From Trueperella bonasi (GTDB lineage: Bacteria > Actinomycetota > Actinomycetes > Actinomycetales > Actinomycetaceae), in NCBI RefSeq assembly GCF_030811535.1, contig NZ_JAUSQX010000001.1, forward strand, positions 1,302,001 through 1,366,000: DNA of 64,000 bases, read 5' to 3'. Both the position numbers and the translations under genes were made by a program. The notes beneath the pieces were generated by a model. That model was not told where the DNA came from. It worked only from the letters and a program-made list of their open reading frames with translations, and did not search any database. Below are positions 9,300 through 17,758 of this stretch, piece after piece. Position 1 is the first letter of the stretch. Each line of letters starts with the position of its first letter.

Positions 9300-10409
9300 T
9301 TTAACGCATGCGGAAATAAATTCGCGGATGTGGAAGTAGCCAACATCCCGTGCGCTCTTGCGTGAAAGCAACACGTCATGGATGGCGTTTTCAATTTTCA
9401 CGAGGGTGGTCACCGCGCCAAGTGTAGGAACGCGCTTCCAGATCTGCTCCACGTCGAGAACGGTATCTTGCGCTCGCACCTCATCACTCCAGGAGTCAGG
9501 AAAATCACTTGAATCGCTGGTGAGCACCAGAATCGGGCAATCAATGGCGAGCCCCTGAGCAACGCGTTCGTGCCCGGTCAGAACTGCTGCCAGCCATCCT
9601 GGCCGAACGGGAAAAGAGGGGTAGTGGCGATAGTCGGGATTGGGTTTCCAGCCGCCCTCGCGAAAGAAGGGATCAAGGTCACCGTCGGCAATACCAGCCC
9701 GAGCTTGATACTCTTCGATTTGGGCTCGTTCCTCTTCCGTCATCCACCCGGTGAGCACTCGCTGATAATAACCGTTGTCGCTAAACGGTAGCTCGGCTGT
9801 TGGAGACATTTTCTGCAAGGCCTCCAAGATTGGTTGACCGATATGGCGTAGAGCGGTTGGGGCTTGTATTTCAAGCCACGGCGAGTTCAAAAGCAAGCCG
9901 TGTAGTACTCCTGGATGTCGGTCGGCCCAAAGCGTCGCTGTTAGGCCGCCGGTTGAGTGGCCGTATAAAAATACTGGGATGTCAAGGCCGTGTTCTTCAT
10001 AAATGACGTTAAGCGCTTTACCAATTTCCTCATCGTAGGTAGACAGATCTTCGACGTACCCCCACATCTGGCCGTCGATGTGAGCGCGGCCGTATTTTCG
10101 CAGATCAATGGCGAAAAATTGCCCGCCCATGCGGGCAATCTTCTCGGCAAATTCGCCGTGGTAGAAATAGTCGTTCCAGCCATGAATCGCGAGCAGCGCG
10201 AAACGTGCATCGCCGCCTCGTCCGGCTTCTTGAGCCTCATTTAAGGTGTTAACCGGTTGATGATCCGGCTCCCCGTGTTCGGAAGTCTGCGTATGCCAAT
10301 CGGGCCGGTAGGTCACAAGAGCGGCCCGGTTTGGTCCATATTCGTCGTCGTGAAGTTCAAGGATGCGCTGGTAAAAGCCCTCACCAAGGGGGTCTGGAGT
10401 CCACGTCAT
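9282..10409 (-). CDS. alpha/beta hydrolase, serine-aminopeptidase/lysophospholipase-like
   Basis: A 375-residue cytoplasmic hydrolase of the Hydrolase_4 (S33-like) group. The nucleophile elbow is YGHSTGG with Ser152, after the oxyanion strand ALLAIHGWNDY near residue 71. An acidic residue in LVLTSDSSDF and a late histidine in KIENAIHDVLLS complete a plausible triad. Such enzymes act on monoacylglycerols, lysophospholipids or other esters; the substrate is unknown. The gene starts 7 bases after metX on the same strand, so they should be co-transcribed, although no pathway link to methionine is evident. Confidence 0.85.
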   Translation of the reverse strand: MTWTPDPLGEGFYQRILELHDDEYGPNRAALVTYRPDWHTQTSEHGEPDHQPVNTLNEAQEAGRGGDARFALLAIHGWNDYFYHGEFAEKIARMGGQFFAIDLRKYGRAHIDGQMWGYVEDLSTYDEEIGKALNVIYEEHGLDIPVFLYGHSTGGLTATLWADRHPGVLHGLLLNSPWLEIQAPTALRHIGQPILEALQKMSPTAELPFSDNGYYQRVLTGWMTEEERAQIEEYQARAGIADGDLDPFFREGGWKPNPDYRHYPSFPVRPGWLAAVLTGHERVAQGLAIDCPILVLTSDSSDFPDSWSDEVRAQDTVLDVEQIWKRVPTLGAVTTLVKIENAIHDVLLSRKSARDVGYFHIREFISACVKLREIG

Positions 10410-10416
10410 AGCTTAA

Positions 10417-11661
10417 TTATTGCGTGAAAAGGCTGGGATCGTCGAGGAAGTCGCGCAGGATCTTGGTGACCTGATCGTTTTCGATGAGGAAGCCGTCATG
10501 CCCATAGTCCGATTTGACGTAGACCGCCGGCCCCGAACCGGGAAGCTGGTCGGCTAACGCTTCGACGTCGCGCGGATAGAACAATCGATCCGTGTCAACC
10601 GTGACGACGAGCGCCGGCATCGTCAGGGCCGCAACGACGACGTCGGTACCGCCACGTCCACGCCCGACGTCGTGCGTGATCATTGACTGGGAAATGGCGA
10701 TATAGGAGTTCGCGTCAAAGCGTAAGGCGAGTTTGTATGCGTGGTGGTCGAGGTAGGAGGAGACGGCGTAACGCCCGCCGGCGAGTGGATCTTCGCCCTG
10801 TTGGGGGGTTCTGCCAAAGCGCTGGTCGAGTTCGGTGGGGCAGCGGTAGGTGATATGGGCCAATTCGCGCGCGAGCCCAAGGCCCCGGTGCGGCCCGCAA
10901 CCATCTGGTTGCGAGTAGTAGTCCCCGCCATTGAACGCGGGGTCGAGGGCAATCGCCTGAATTTGGGTTTTGGCGTAGGCGATCTGTTCCGCGGTTGTGG
11001 CCGCTGCCGATACGAGTACGGCGATTGCGCCGGTCATCTCCGGATAGGAGGCGGCCCACTCCATCACTCGATTGCCCCCGAAGGAGGCACCCGCGATGAG
11101 GGCCCACCGGGTAATTCCCAGCGTGTCGGCGAGCCGTTTTTCGGCGTCGCACATGTCGCGGATAGTGATTTCTGGCCATCGTGAACCCCACGGTTTGCCA
11201 TCGGGGGCGGCTGAGGCTGGGCCGGTGGATCCTTGGCAGCCGCCGAGCGCATTTGGGCACACGACGTACCAGCGATCCGTGTCGATTGCTTTACCCGGGC
11301 CGACGATGTTGTGCCACCAGCCATCTGTGCCATCTTTTGAGGTGGCGTGAGAATCTCCGGTCAGGGCGTGGCAAAGCAGCACGGCGTTGGTGCCCTCGTC
11401 GTTGAGTTCGCCCCACGTTTCATAGGCGAGCGTGATGGCAGGAAGAAAGCCGCCGAGTTCTAGGCTCATCGGGCCGACGTGGGCAAATTGGCGCTCGCCG
11501 GGAGGATCGCCGGGCAGCCAAGCGCCGGTGGCGGGTATCGGTTTGTGGACGAGTGGTGGGTGGTATCCGGTGTCGTAGTCGCCTACTGGGGCGGCGTCGG
11601 TGACCGGGGTCAGTGGCGGATAGCCAACGAGATAAGCGGGGTGAAGGTTTTGATTCGTCAT
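10417..11661 (-). CDS. metX: homoserine O-acetyltransferase
   Basis: Transfers acetyl from acetyl-CoA to homoserine, committing it to methionine. The 414-residue product has the MetX alpha/beta hydrolase signatures: HALTGDSHA near residue 98, PNALGGCQGSTGP, the nucleophile in GASFGGNRVMEW (Ser193), and the catalytic His in SDYGHDGFL near the C-terminus. ATG 11661 follows an AGAGGA site. In many actinobacteria metY lies beside metX; here the neighbour is an unrelated hydrolase and no sulfhydrylase occurs in the window. A promoter with a palindromic spacer lies about 90 bases upstream. Confidence 0.95.
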   Translation of the reverse strand: MTNQNLHPAYLVGYPPLTPVTDAAPVGDYDTGYHPPLVHKPIPATGAWLPGDPPGERQFAHVGPMSLELGGFLPAITLAYETWGELNDEGTNAVLLCHALTGDSHATSKDGTDGWWHNIVGPGKAIDTDRWYVVCPNALGGCQGSTGPASAAPDGKPWGSRWPEITIRDMCDAEKRLADTLGITRWALIAGASFGGNRVMEWAASYPEMTGAIAVLVSAAATTAEQIAYAKTQIQAIALDPAFNGGDYYSQPDGCGPHRGLGLARELAHITYRCPTELDQRFGRTPQQGEDPLAGGRYAVSSYLDHHAYKLALRFDANSYIAISQSMITHDVGRGRGGTDVVVAALTMPALVVTVDTDRLFYPRDVEALADQLPGSGPAVYVKSDYGHDGFLIENDQVTKILRDFLDDPSLFTQ

Positions 11662-12011
11662 GGGTCCTCTTTGAGTGATTGCATTGAACGATCAAGGGCG
11701 CCAAGCCGGATTCTGGGCCTGCGCCCGCTTCACATTCGCTTCATGATCTTGAGCCTAGGGTGTATACCTAAGTTTTGCAAAGAGTTGCTTTCGGAGCGTG
11801 AATTTGGGCTGAAAGAAGTTGAGAAACGAGTCGTGGACAATGTTTCCGGTGAGACTGCTGTTGCGTTTGAGGTAAATGTTGCAGATGTATGTCGTGTGAA
11901 TTTTGATTCTGGTGTTTCATTTTGTAACGGTTTGGTATACGGTCTTATCGGAAGGTTGCCTAAAGTCAAGGCGACACGCCAAGCAATTCATGTACAACAA
12001 CGGAGGTACGA
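11662..12011. other. divergent intergenic region, metX / NlpC-P60 gene
   Basis: 350 bases, noticeably richer in A+T than the genes around it, between divergent metX (minus) and the cell-wall hydrolase (plus). It holds the metX promoter at 11752-11780. A TATACG (11936-11941) could be the -10 of the plus-strand gene, but no convincing -35 was seen. The frame running through it from 11479 is antisense to metX and shows no protein family. I looked for a c-di-AMP (ydaO-type) riboswitch, which often precedes NlpC/P60 genes in actinobacteria, and could not find its conserved core. Confidence 0.5.
11752..11780 (-). promoter_or_regulatory. probable metX promoter with palindromic spacer
   Basis: Read on the minus strand: -35 TTGCAA (11780-11775), a 17-base spacer, and -10 TAGGCT (11757-11752). 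The spacer holds an imperfect palindrome, TAGG-N7-CCTA (11756-11770), placed where a repressor would block polymerase. The predicted 5' leader is about 84 bases. Confidence 0.55.
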
Positions 12012-13442
12012 GTGGCCTGGGCACGGAAGTCACTAGTTCTCATTGCGGTTGCCGCGCTCGCGGCCTCGCTGGCCGGACCCGCAGTAGCTACGCCGGTGAC
12101 AGACCAAGATATAGAGGACGTGTATGCGCAACAAGCGCAAACCGAACGTACTCTCGTAGATGTGGAAGTTGAACTCGCTGAGCTTTCATTAGAAAGCAAC
12201 AGGCTTGCTGCCGATTCCACACAGAAGCAGGCCGAAGCTATCTTGGCCCAGGCGGATTTAGCGGAAGCCATTTCCTTGGCTGTCGAGGCTCAGGAAAAGG
12301 CGAATGTCGCGCTTGCTGATCTGGAAGCTGCACGCAAGGAACTCGGTGGCGTTTCGCAGGCCATGTACCAAAATTCCGCGGGCGAAATCACGCAGTCGTA
12401 CTATATTTTCGGTGCGGAATCGGTGGACGAAGCCAATCGGCGTTCGCAGGCGTACGGCGCTCTAGCGGGCCAGGTGGATTCGAAGGTCAAGAGGTTCCGT
12501 GCATTGGAAGAGGTTGCGCGCGTACTGCAAGAAGATGCGGACTTAGCGGCTGCCGAGCAGGCGGAAGCTGCACAGGCTGTGATAGATACTGCTGACGAAG
12601 CCCAGCGTGCGGCAGATGAACAGGCAACTCAAGTGGCTGAAGCTTCAGCCCGTCGTGAGAATTTGGCTGCCGAGCTAGCGGTGCAGCGAGGGACAACCAT
12701 TGAACTGGAGCGCGAGCGCCTCCAGCAGATAGAGGATGAGCGGCGCGCACAGGCTGAGGTCCAAGCGGAGCAGATACTCATCGAAGCGCAGGAGCATAGC
12801 CAGGCAGTCCATGAAGAACGGGCACAACGTGAAGCGAGTCGTGATGTGGCCCGAGCAGTGTTAACTGTTCCAGAGGCGCCGGCACCCGCGCCTTCCTCGA
12901 GCCCGACACCGGCGCCGTCACCTAGTCCAGCGCCGAGTCCAACTCCAGCGCCTGCACCCGCACCCGCGCCGGCCCCTGCACCGTTACCTAGTCCTACGCC
13001 GCCCCCTGCACCGGCCCCGGCACCCAGACCGGCTCCGCAGCCAGCACCAGCACCACGGCCTGCTCCGCGCCCAGCGCCCGCGCCGCCGCAGGGTACCAAT
13101 GGCCAGGCAGTGGTTAATTACGCTCGCCAGTTTGTCGGAGCGCCTTACGTTTGGGGAGGTACTTCTCCCACGTCCGGTTGGGATTGTGTGGGCTTCGTCT
13201 GGTATGTCTACCAGCAGTTTGGGCACACGACGCCGCGCCGAACCGGTTCGCACGTCGGGCAATTCTGGGGCGGTTACTCCCGAGTCCCAGCCTCGCAAGC
13301 GCAACCTGGTGACATCATGTGGTGGCCCGGGCACGTCGGAATTTACACCGGCAATGGCATGCACATTGCGGCATGGAACCCATCAATGGGCACCCAAGAG
13401 CGGGCAGTTTGGGGTAACCCGGTCTACTTACGCGTGGGCTGA
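12012..13442 (+). CDS. secreted NlpC/P60 peptidoglycan endopeptidase (RipA-like)
   Basis: GTG start at 12012 behind CGGAGG (12001-12006). Residues 1-27 are a signal peptide with a probable cut after Ala-Val-Ala. Residues ~30-280 are an Ala/Glu/Gln-rich coiled coil, as in the RipA/CwlO autoinhibitory region. Residues ~290-365 are a Pro/Ala/Ser linker of repeated PAP and PSP units. Residues ~366-476 are the NlpC/P60 domain with Cys392 (WDCVGF), His441 (GHVGIYTG) and a third polar residue in HIAAWNP. The family cleaves the D-Glu/meso-DAP (or equivalent) bond in stem peptides during cell separation. The usual DCSGF is DCVGF here. Expected outside the membrane. Confidence 0.92.
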   Translation: MAWARKSLVLIAVAALAASLAGPAVATPVTDQDIEDVYAQQAQTERTLVDVEVELAELSLESNRLAADSTQKQAEAILAQADLAEAISLAVEAQEKANVALADLEAARKELGGVSQAMYQNSAGEITQSYYIFGAESVDEANRRSQAYGALAGQVDSKVKRFRALEEVARVLQEDADLAAAEQAEAAQAVIDTADEAQRAADEQATQVAEASARRENLAAELAVQRGTTIELERERLQQIEDERRAQAEVQAEQILIEAQEHSQAVHEERAQREASRDVARAVLTVPEAPAPAPSSSPTPAPSPSPAPSPTPAPAPAPAPAPAPLPSPTPPPAPAPAPRPAPQPAPAPRPAPRPAPAPPQGTNGQAVVNYARQFVGAPYVWGGTSPTSGWDCVGFVWYVYQQFGHTTPRRTGSHVGQFWGGYSRVPASQAQPGDIMWWPGHVGIYTGNGMHIAAWNPSMGTQERAVWGNPVYLRVG

Positions 13443-13451
13443 TCACGCGTA

Positions 13452-13484
13452 GGCTAGTAACGCGGCCGGGCCGCGTTACTAGCC
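13452..13484 (+). terminator. perfect 15-bp hairpin after the NlpC/P60 gene
   Basis: GGCTAGTAACGCGGC (13452-13466) and its exact complement (13470-13484) enclose a 3-base CGG loop, ten bases past the stop codon. No T-run follows, so it may be a non-canonical terminator or an mRNA 3'-end stabiliser. Confidence 0.6.
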
Positions 13485-13490
13485 GGTATA

Positions 13491-13563
13491 TAAACGTGAG
13501 GGGTTTTGGCTAAACACGAGGGGAATTAACCCTCGCAGATGACCAAAACCCCTCACACGTTTA
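13491..13563. terminator. nested double hairpin between convergent genes
   Basis: Outer stem: GTGAGGGGTTTTGG (13496-13509) pairs with CCAAAACCCCTCAC (13543-13556); a two-base bulge away, TAAACGT (13491-13497) can pair with ACGTTTA (13557-13563). Inside sits CGAGGG (13517-13522) with CCCTCG (13530-13535). It lies between the NlpC/P60 gene and ppa and is symmetrical, so it could stop transcription from both sides. T-runs are short. Confidence 0.55.
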
Positions 13564-13599
13564 ACAGGTGGCGGTTTTACCCGCGCTCATCTAAACCTT

Positions 13600-14130
13600 T
13601 TACGAATCGACGTTCGACGGGTTCGCTTTCGGATGCTCGTCGTAATATCCGGTATCGATTGCACGCTGGAAAGAATCACGGATTTCCTGCTCGGCCTCTT
13701 CGCGGCCCACCCAATGGGCGCCCTCAACAGATTTACCGGGTTCGAGATCCTTATAAACTTCGAAGAAGTGCTGGATCTCGAGGCGATGAAACTCCGATAT
13801 ATCTTCGAGCTCGGTACGCCACGATGCGCGCTGATCTCCTACGGGAACGCAAACAACCTTGTCATCGCCGCCGGCTTCGTCCTTCATGCGGAACATACCC
13901 AGAGCGCGGCACCTGATCACGCAGCCCGGGAACGTGGGCTCGTCGAGAAGTACGAGCGCGTCGAGCGGATCGCCATCTTCGCCAAGAGTGCCGTCGATGA
14001 AACCGTAATCATCGGGATAGCGGGTTGAGGTGAAGAGCATGCGGTCAAGCCGGATGCGGCCAGTTTTATGGTCGAGCTCGTACTTGTTGCGGTTACCCTT
14101 CGGAATCTCGATCGTGACATCAAAGTCCAT
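13600..14130 (-). CDS. ppa: inorganic pyrophosphatase
   Basis: Family I soluble pyrophosphatase, 176 residues, a usual bacterial length. It hydrolyses pyrophosphate with magnesium in the cytoplasm and pulls biosynthetic reactions forward. The signature DGDPLDAL lies at residues 52-59, with the metal-binding acidic cluster and the DEPTFPGC segment after it. The start ATG 14130 has an excellent AAGGAGG site. A TAGAAT at 14164-14169 on the minus strand is a likely -10. It is divergent from dacB, as in many actinobacteria. Confidence 0.96.
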   Translation of the reverse strand: MDFDVTIEIPKGNRNKYELDHKTGRIRLDRMLFTSTRYPDDYGFIDGTLGEDGDPLDALVLLDEPTFPGCVIRCRALGMFRMKDEAGGDDKVVCVPVGDQRASWRTELEDISEFHRLEIQHFFEVYKDLEPGKSVEGAHWVGREEAEQEIRDSFQRAIDTGYYDEHPKANPSNVDS

Positions 14131-14251
14131 TGATTCCTCCTTCTAACAGTTCATTCTGTGCCCATTCTAGCCCGTAGATGCACAAGTTTTCGCGCGATGA
14201 GGAAGGTTGGCTCGCACGGTTACCCACAACACGCGTTCGGTGTGGGAAGAT

Positions 14252-15613
14252 ATGCGAGTGTGGAAGAGGTTAGTGGCGGTTCTTGCCCTTGTGTGTACCG
14301 GAGGGTATATCTTTGCTGACGCGTGGGATATTGTGCCGGGCCCGTTTACTAATACCCCGAAGCCTGCTGATCCCAAACCTTATCCGACCATCCAGCACGT
14401 GAGTCCGACCGCGCCCGCCCCTCTTGCCGATGTCACGGGCACGCCGCCATCGAGCGAGCCCGTGTCCGAGCTCATTGCCTCCTTGGAATCCGATAGTCGC
14501 AATACGGGCGCGATTTCCGTCGTCGTTGCAGACTCGTTGACAGGTGAGCCGATTGCCACCTGGGGCGCTGACCGCCCTGCCGTTCCGGCGTCAAACATGA
14601 AAATTGTGACGGCGGTGGCCGCGCTACACGCTCTCGGCCCGGAAACCACGCTACCTACGATTGCTTCACTGTCGGGAACAACCGTCCACCTCATAGGCGG
14701 GGGAGACGTACTACTAGCTGGTGGCGCAGGCGAAGAAACAGCGACGACGGGGCGCGCAGGTCTGGCTGACCTAGCGGCCGATACGGCCAGCCAGTTGCAA
14801 GACCGCGGTGTCAGCTTGGTCAATATCGCCGTCGATTCGTCACTATTTACCGGTCCCCAATATCACCGTGATATCGAGGGCGTGGACCGCAGTTACGTGA
14901 TGGAACTACGGCCGATCGCGGTGGATCGCGGCCGCGTTGACGGCGTCGGCTACCTCGCAAATCCGGATCTCGTGGCGGGCGAAGCCTTTGCCGAGAGCTT
15001 GCGTGATCAGGGCATCGAGGTAACGACGGTCGAGCGTTCGTCTGCTCCCGCAGATGCGGCGGAACTTGCCCGCGTTGAATCGGCGCCAGTGCGCGAAATC
15101 GTGGACTACATGTTGGTCACCTCAGACAATTCGGTGGCAGAGGTACTCGGCCACCTCGTGGGAATCGAATCAGGGCTTGGCGGTAGCTTTGACGGCGCGA
15201 ACGAGGCGCGCATGCGTGTGCTCGCTGATCTGGGCGTGGGTAGCGAAGGGGCCGTGTTGGCAGATTCTTCCGGCCTGTCCACATCCAACCGGCTGACCGC
15301 AAATCTACTCCTAGATCTGCTGAACCACACCTGGGAATGCGATGCGTGCTCGCTTGCGGCGCTTCCTTCTGGGCTTCCGGTGGGCGCGCTGGACGGTACG
15401 TTAACCCAGCGATTCCACGGCACTGATATCGAGGGGCAGGTACGAGCAAAGACGGGCACGCTCGTGCGCGCGATCTCCTTGGCGGGATACATGCTGACTG
15501 ACTCGGGATACCCGCTCACATTCGTGATTCTCATGGACGATTTAGAACCGGGAACCGCGCCGGCCTCGAGAGTTTTGCAAGACGAGTTTCTTGACGCCCT
15601 CGCCAAACTTTAA
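14252..15613 (+). CDS. dacB: D-alanyl-D-alanine carboxypeptidase/endopeptidase (PBP4, peptidase S13)
   Basis: A low-molecular-weight penicillin-binding protein that trims or cuts peptidoglycan peptides outside the membrane. Counting from ATG 14252, residues 1-22 are a basic start then a hydrophobic helix (signal or anchor). The three serine-acyltransferase motifs are present: SNMK (Ser114, Lys117), SDN (Ser291) and KTGT (Lys400). A longer frame opens at TTG 14207, but ATG 14252 puts the signal peptide at the N-terminus; GGGAAG ahead of it is a weak ribosome site. Length (453) fits the family. It sits back to back with ppa, sharing a short promoter region. Confidence 0.9.
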   Translation: MRVWKRLVAVLALVCTGGYIFADAWDIVPGPFTNTPKPADPKPYPTIQHVSPTAPAPLADVTGTPPSSEPVSELIASLESDSRNTGAISVVVADSLTGEPIATWGADRPAVPASNMKIVTAVAALHALGPETTLPTIASLSGTTVHLIGGGDVLLAGGAGEETATTGRAGLADLAADTASQLQDRGVSLVNIAVDSSLFTGPQYHRDIEGVDRSYVMELRPIAVDRGRVDGVGYLANPDLVAGEAFAESLRDQGIEVTTVERSSAPADAAELARVESAPVREIVDYMLVTSDNSVAEVLGHLVGIESGLGGSFDGANEARMRVLADLGVGSEGAVLADSSGLSTSNRLTANLLLDLLNHTWECDACSLAALPSGLPVGALDGTLTQRFHGTDIEGQVRAKTGTLVRAISLAGYMLTDSGYPLTFVILMDDLEPGTAPASRVLQDEFLDALAKL

Positions 15614-15682
15614 GCCGCGTTAGCCACGACGGCAGGGCTTTCACCCTGAGCAACTTTCGAGGCGTGGCGCCGAAATGCCGAC

Positions 15683-15695
15683 TATTCTTGGCTTC
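15683..15695 (+). promoter_or_regulatory. -10 box of a leaderless start
   Basis: TATTCT (15683-15688) lies seven bases before ATG 15696, with no Shine-Dalgarno sequence between. This spacing places the transcription start at or next to the start codon. Confidence 0.5.
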
Positions 15696-16637
15696 ATGAT
15701 TGAACCAAGAAAAGTGCAACGAGTTGCGAGAGTTATGTCCGGGGGTGGCCCCCGGATGTCAGAAGCGAAGGCGCAAGCTGTGGTGGATGATCTGCGCGCC
15801 CAGGCTGAGCTTGCTCCCACGCTCGTTGCACAGATGACCGAACTATCCGAGGCGGCTGAGCGCGCTTCGAATACCGAAGTGCTGGTTGTGGATCGGGCGG
15901 CGTGGGCCGCCGCCGCGGCAGTTTCCATAGAGGCGATGCTCCCGCCGGGTAGTGACATGCTCGGCACGGGCGAGCTTGCGCTTGTTCTTTCGGCCATTTC
16001 TCCTCGGATACTTGGCCAGTTTGATCCGTACTCCTCGGGTGATGGCCGCCTGTATCTCGTTGCCCCGAATGTGGCAGCTTTTCGGGAATCCTATAATCTT
16101 GATCAGCGCGACCTGGCGTTGTGGGTGGCCGTTCACGAGTTGACGCATGCGGTCCAATTCGCAGCGGCGCCGTGGTTGAAAGATGAGATTATCCGGCGCG
16201 CACATCTGCTCCTTGGGCTTGACGACGGTGTCACGGAATCGAAGGGTGCTGGTGCCGAGCATTCCGAAAGCGCTGATTCCCACGGCGAAAGCGTCTCGAA
16301 GCTTCTCGAAGAAGTGACGGCGATTATGTCCCTCCTCGAAGGGCATGCCGAGTATGCAATGAATCGGGTGCCACGCCAGCGCATGCTTGGCCGTGACCGC
16401 ATTATTCAGGCGATGGCAGACAGGCGCGCGAACAAGAATCCGCTGATTGCCCTCATTTCCAAACGGATTGGAGCCGCCGACAAGCTCAAGCAGTACACGG
16501 GTGGGGAAAAGTTCGTCGAAGCCGTGATTGACAGGGCCGGAATGGAGGTTTTCAATCTCGTGTGGGAACGCTCAGAAAACCTGCCCACCGCCGCTGAAAT
16601 CAAGGATCCCGCGGCCTGGATCAAGCGCGTGGGCTGA
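15696..16637 (+). CDS. zinc-dependent metalloprotease-like protein (Zincin_2, 'coenzyme F420 biosynthesis associated')
   Basis: 313 residues from ATG 15696, chosen because a -10 box lies seven bases upstream and the next residues match the family N-terminus; ATG 15675 is an alternative. The zinc motif HELTH appears in VAVHELTHAVQF, with a downstream EGHAEY segment that could supply the third ligand. This actinobacterial family normally sits just upstream of tilS, as here, and despite the database name is not shown to make F420. The stop overlaps the tilS start by one base, so they are coupled. Substrate unknown; probably cytoplasmic, as no signal peptide is seen. Confidence 0.85.
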   Translation: MIEPRKVQRVARVMSGGGPRMSEAKAQAVVDDLRAQAELAPTLVAQMTELSEAAERASNTEVLVVDRAAWAAAAAVSIEAMLPPGSDMLGTGELALVLSAISPRILGQFDPYSSGDGRLYLVAPNVAAFRESYNLDQRDLALWVAVHELTHAVQFAAAPWLKDEIIRRAHLLLGLDDGVTESKGAGAEHSESADSHGESVSKLLEEVTAIMSLLEGHAEYAMNRVPRQRMLGRDRIIQAMADRRANKNPLIALISKRIGAADKLKQYTGGEKFVEAVIDRAGMEVFNLVWERSENLPTAAEIKDPAAWIKRVG

Positions 16638-17758
16638 TGTCTTTCCCGCATCCCGCGCTCACGGCCGCCCGTCACTCCATGACGGAGGCGCTCGCCGCCA
16701 TTCCCGACGGCGGTGCTGTACTTCTTGCCGTATCCGGCGGTTCCGATTCCATGGCTTTAACGAAAGTTGCCATGTGGGCGGCGCGCGGGCGTATCGAAGT
16801 GTTAACGACGACGATCGATCACGGCCTGCGCCCGGAGTCCGCAGATGAAGCGAAGGAAGTTGATCGATATTTGCAACGCGTTGTTGATTCCACGGTGGTT
16901 ACCCGCGTTATACCGCAGGGAGACGAGGGCCCGGAAGGCAATGCTAGGAGGGCCCGCTACGATCGGCTTGCCGAAATCGCTCGTGCGGGAGGTGAAATGA
17001 TCGCCGGGCGGCACAGGGGATGGAACCCGGCGGGCCCGCTTGCCCAGTGGACTGACTGGCCTGACGCGCCACTGCCTGTACTTACCGGGCACACTGCTGA
17101 CGATCAGGCAGAGACCGTGATCATGGGACTAGGGCGAGGGTCGGGCCCGCGCTCGATCGCGGGTATGCGTTCGATTGATTCGATGCCCGGGCACCCGGAT
17201 GTGCCGCTCATGCGGCCCTATTTATCGATGCGCCGTAGCGACTTACGGGTCGTCTGCCGAGAGCTCGACCTGCCGTGGGTAGACGACCCGACGAACGAGC
17301 CCGATGGGCAGTGGCGCGCTGCCGACGGTGGCCCGCTACGGCGCAACGCGATCCGTCACGAGATCTTACCCAAACTCGATACCGTGCTGGGCGGAGGCGT
17401 CGTCGATGCCCTGATCCGAACTGCCAGTATCGCCCGTGAAGACGACGATTTACTCTCTTCGCTCGCGCAGGCGATCAGCCGGGACCTCCTGCGAAGTCGC
17501 GGTGCGGGCGTCGTCATAAACTGCGCGGCGCTTGCCACGCACCCTCGCCCGCTACGTGCACGTGTGTTGCGCGCGGCCGTACAGGAAATCGGATCGGGTG
17601 AACTTGCGTACTGGCATGTTGATGCACTTGATAGGCTCGTCACCGGAGAAGATAATAAAATCCATATCGATCTTCCCGGCGCATACGCGCGGCGGGAAAG
17701 CGATCAGTTATATATCGCCCCTCAACCGCGGAGAAATCATGAGACTCGAGGATTGTAA
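16637..17758 (+). CDS. tilS: tRNA(Ile)-lysidine synthase
   Basis: Adds lysine to C34 of the CAU-anticodon isoleucine tRNA so it reads AUA. The PP-loop ATPase motif SGGSDS lies at residues 33-38, and TGHTADDQAETV and RPYLSMRRSDLR follow as usual for TilS. At 373 residues it lacks the longer C-terminal domains of the E. coli enzyme, as is common in actinobacteria. Start overlaps the preceding stop (TGATG). The 3' end overlaps hpt by 20 bases, placing both in one transcript. Confidence 0.95.
   Translation: MSFPHPALTAARHSMTEALAAIPDGGAVLLAVSGGSDSMALTKVAMWAARGRIEVLTTTIDHGLRPESADEAKEVDRYLQRVVDSTVVTRVIPQGDEGPEGNARRARYDRLAEIARAGGEMIAGRHRGWNPAGPLAQWTDWPDAPLPVLTGHTADDQAETVIMGLGRGSGPRSIAGMRSIDSMPGHPDVPLMRPYLSMRRSDLRVVCRELDLPWVDDPTNEPDGQWRAADGGPLRRNAIRHEILPKLDTVLGGGVVDALIRTASIAREDDDLLSSLAQAISRDLLRSRGAGVVINCAALATHPRPLRARVLRAAVQEIGSGELAYWHVDALDRLVTGEDNKIHIDLPGAYARRESDQLYIAPQPRRNHETRGL

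Noticed and set aside
11662-12011. c-di-AMP (ydaO) riboswitch before the NlpC/P60 gene
   Set aside because: Expected from other actinobacteria, but the conserved core could not be found by eye on the plus strand.
11479-12036. 185-codon plus-strand frame across the metX promoter region
   Set aside because: Half is antisense to metX, the rest is A+T-rich leader DNA; no family and it runs into the real GTG start at 12012.
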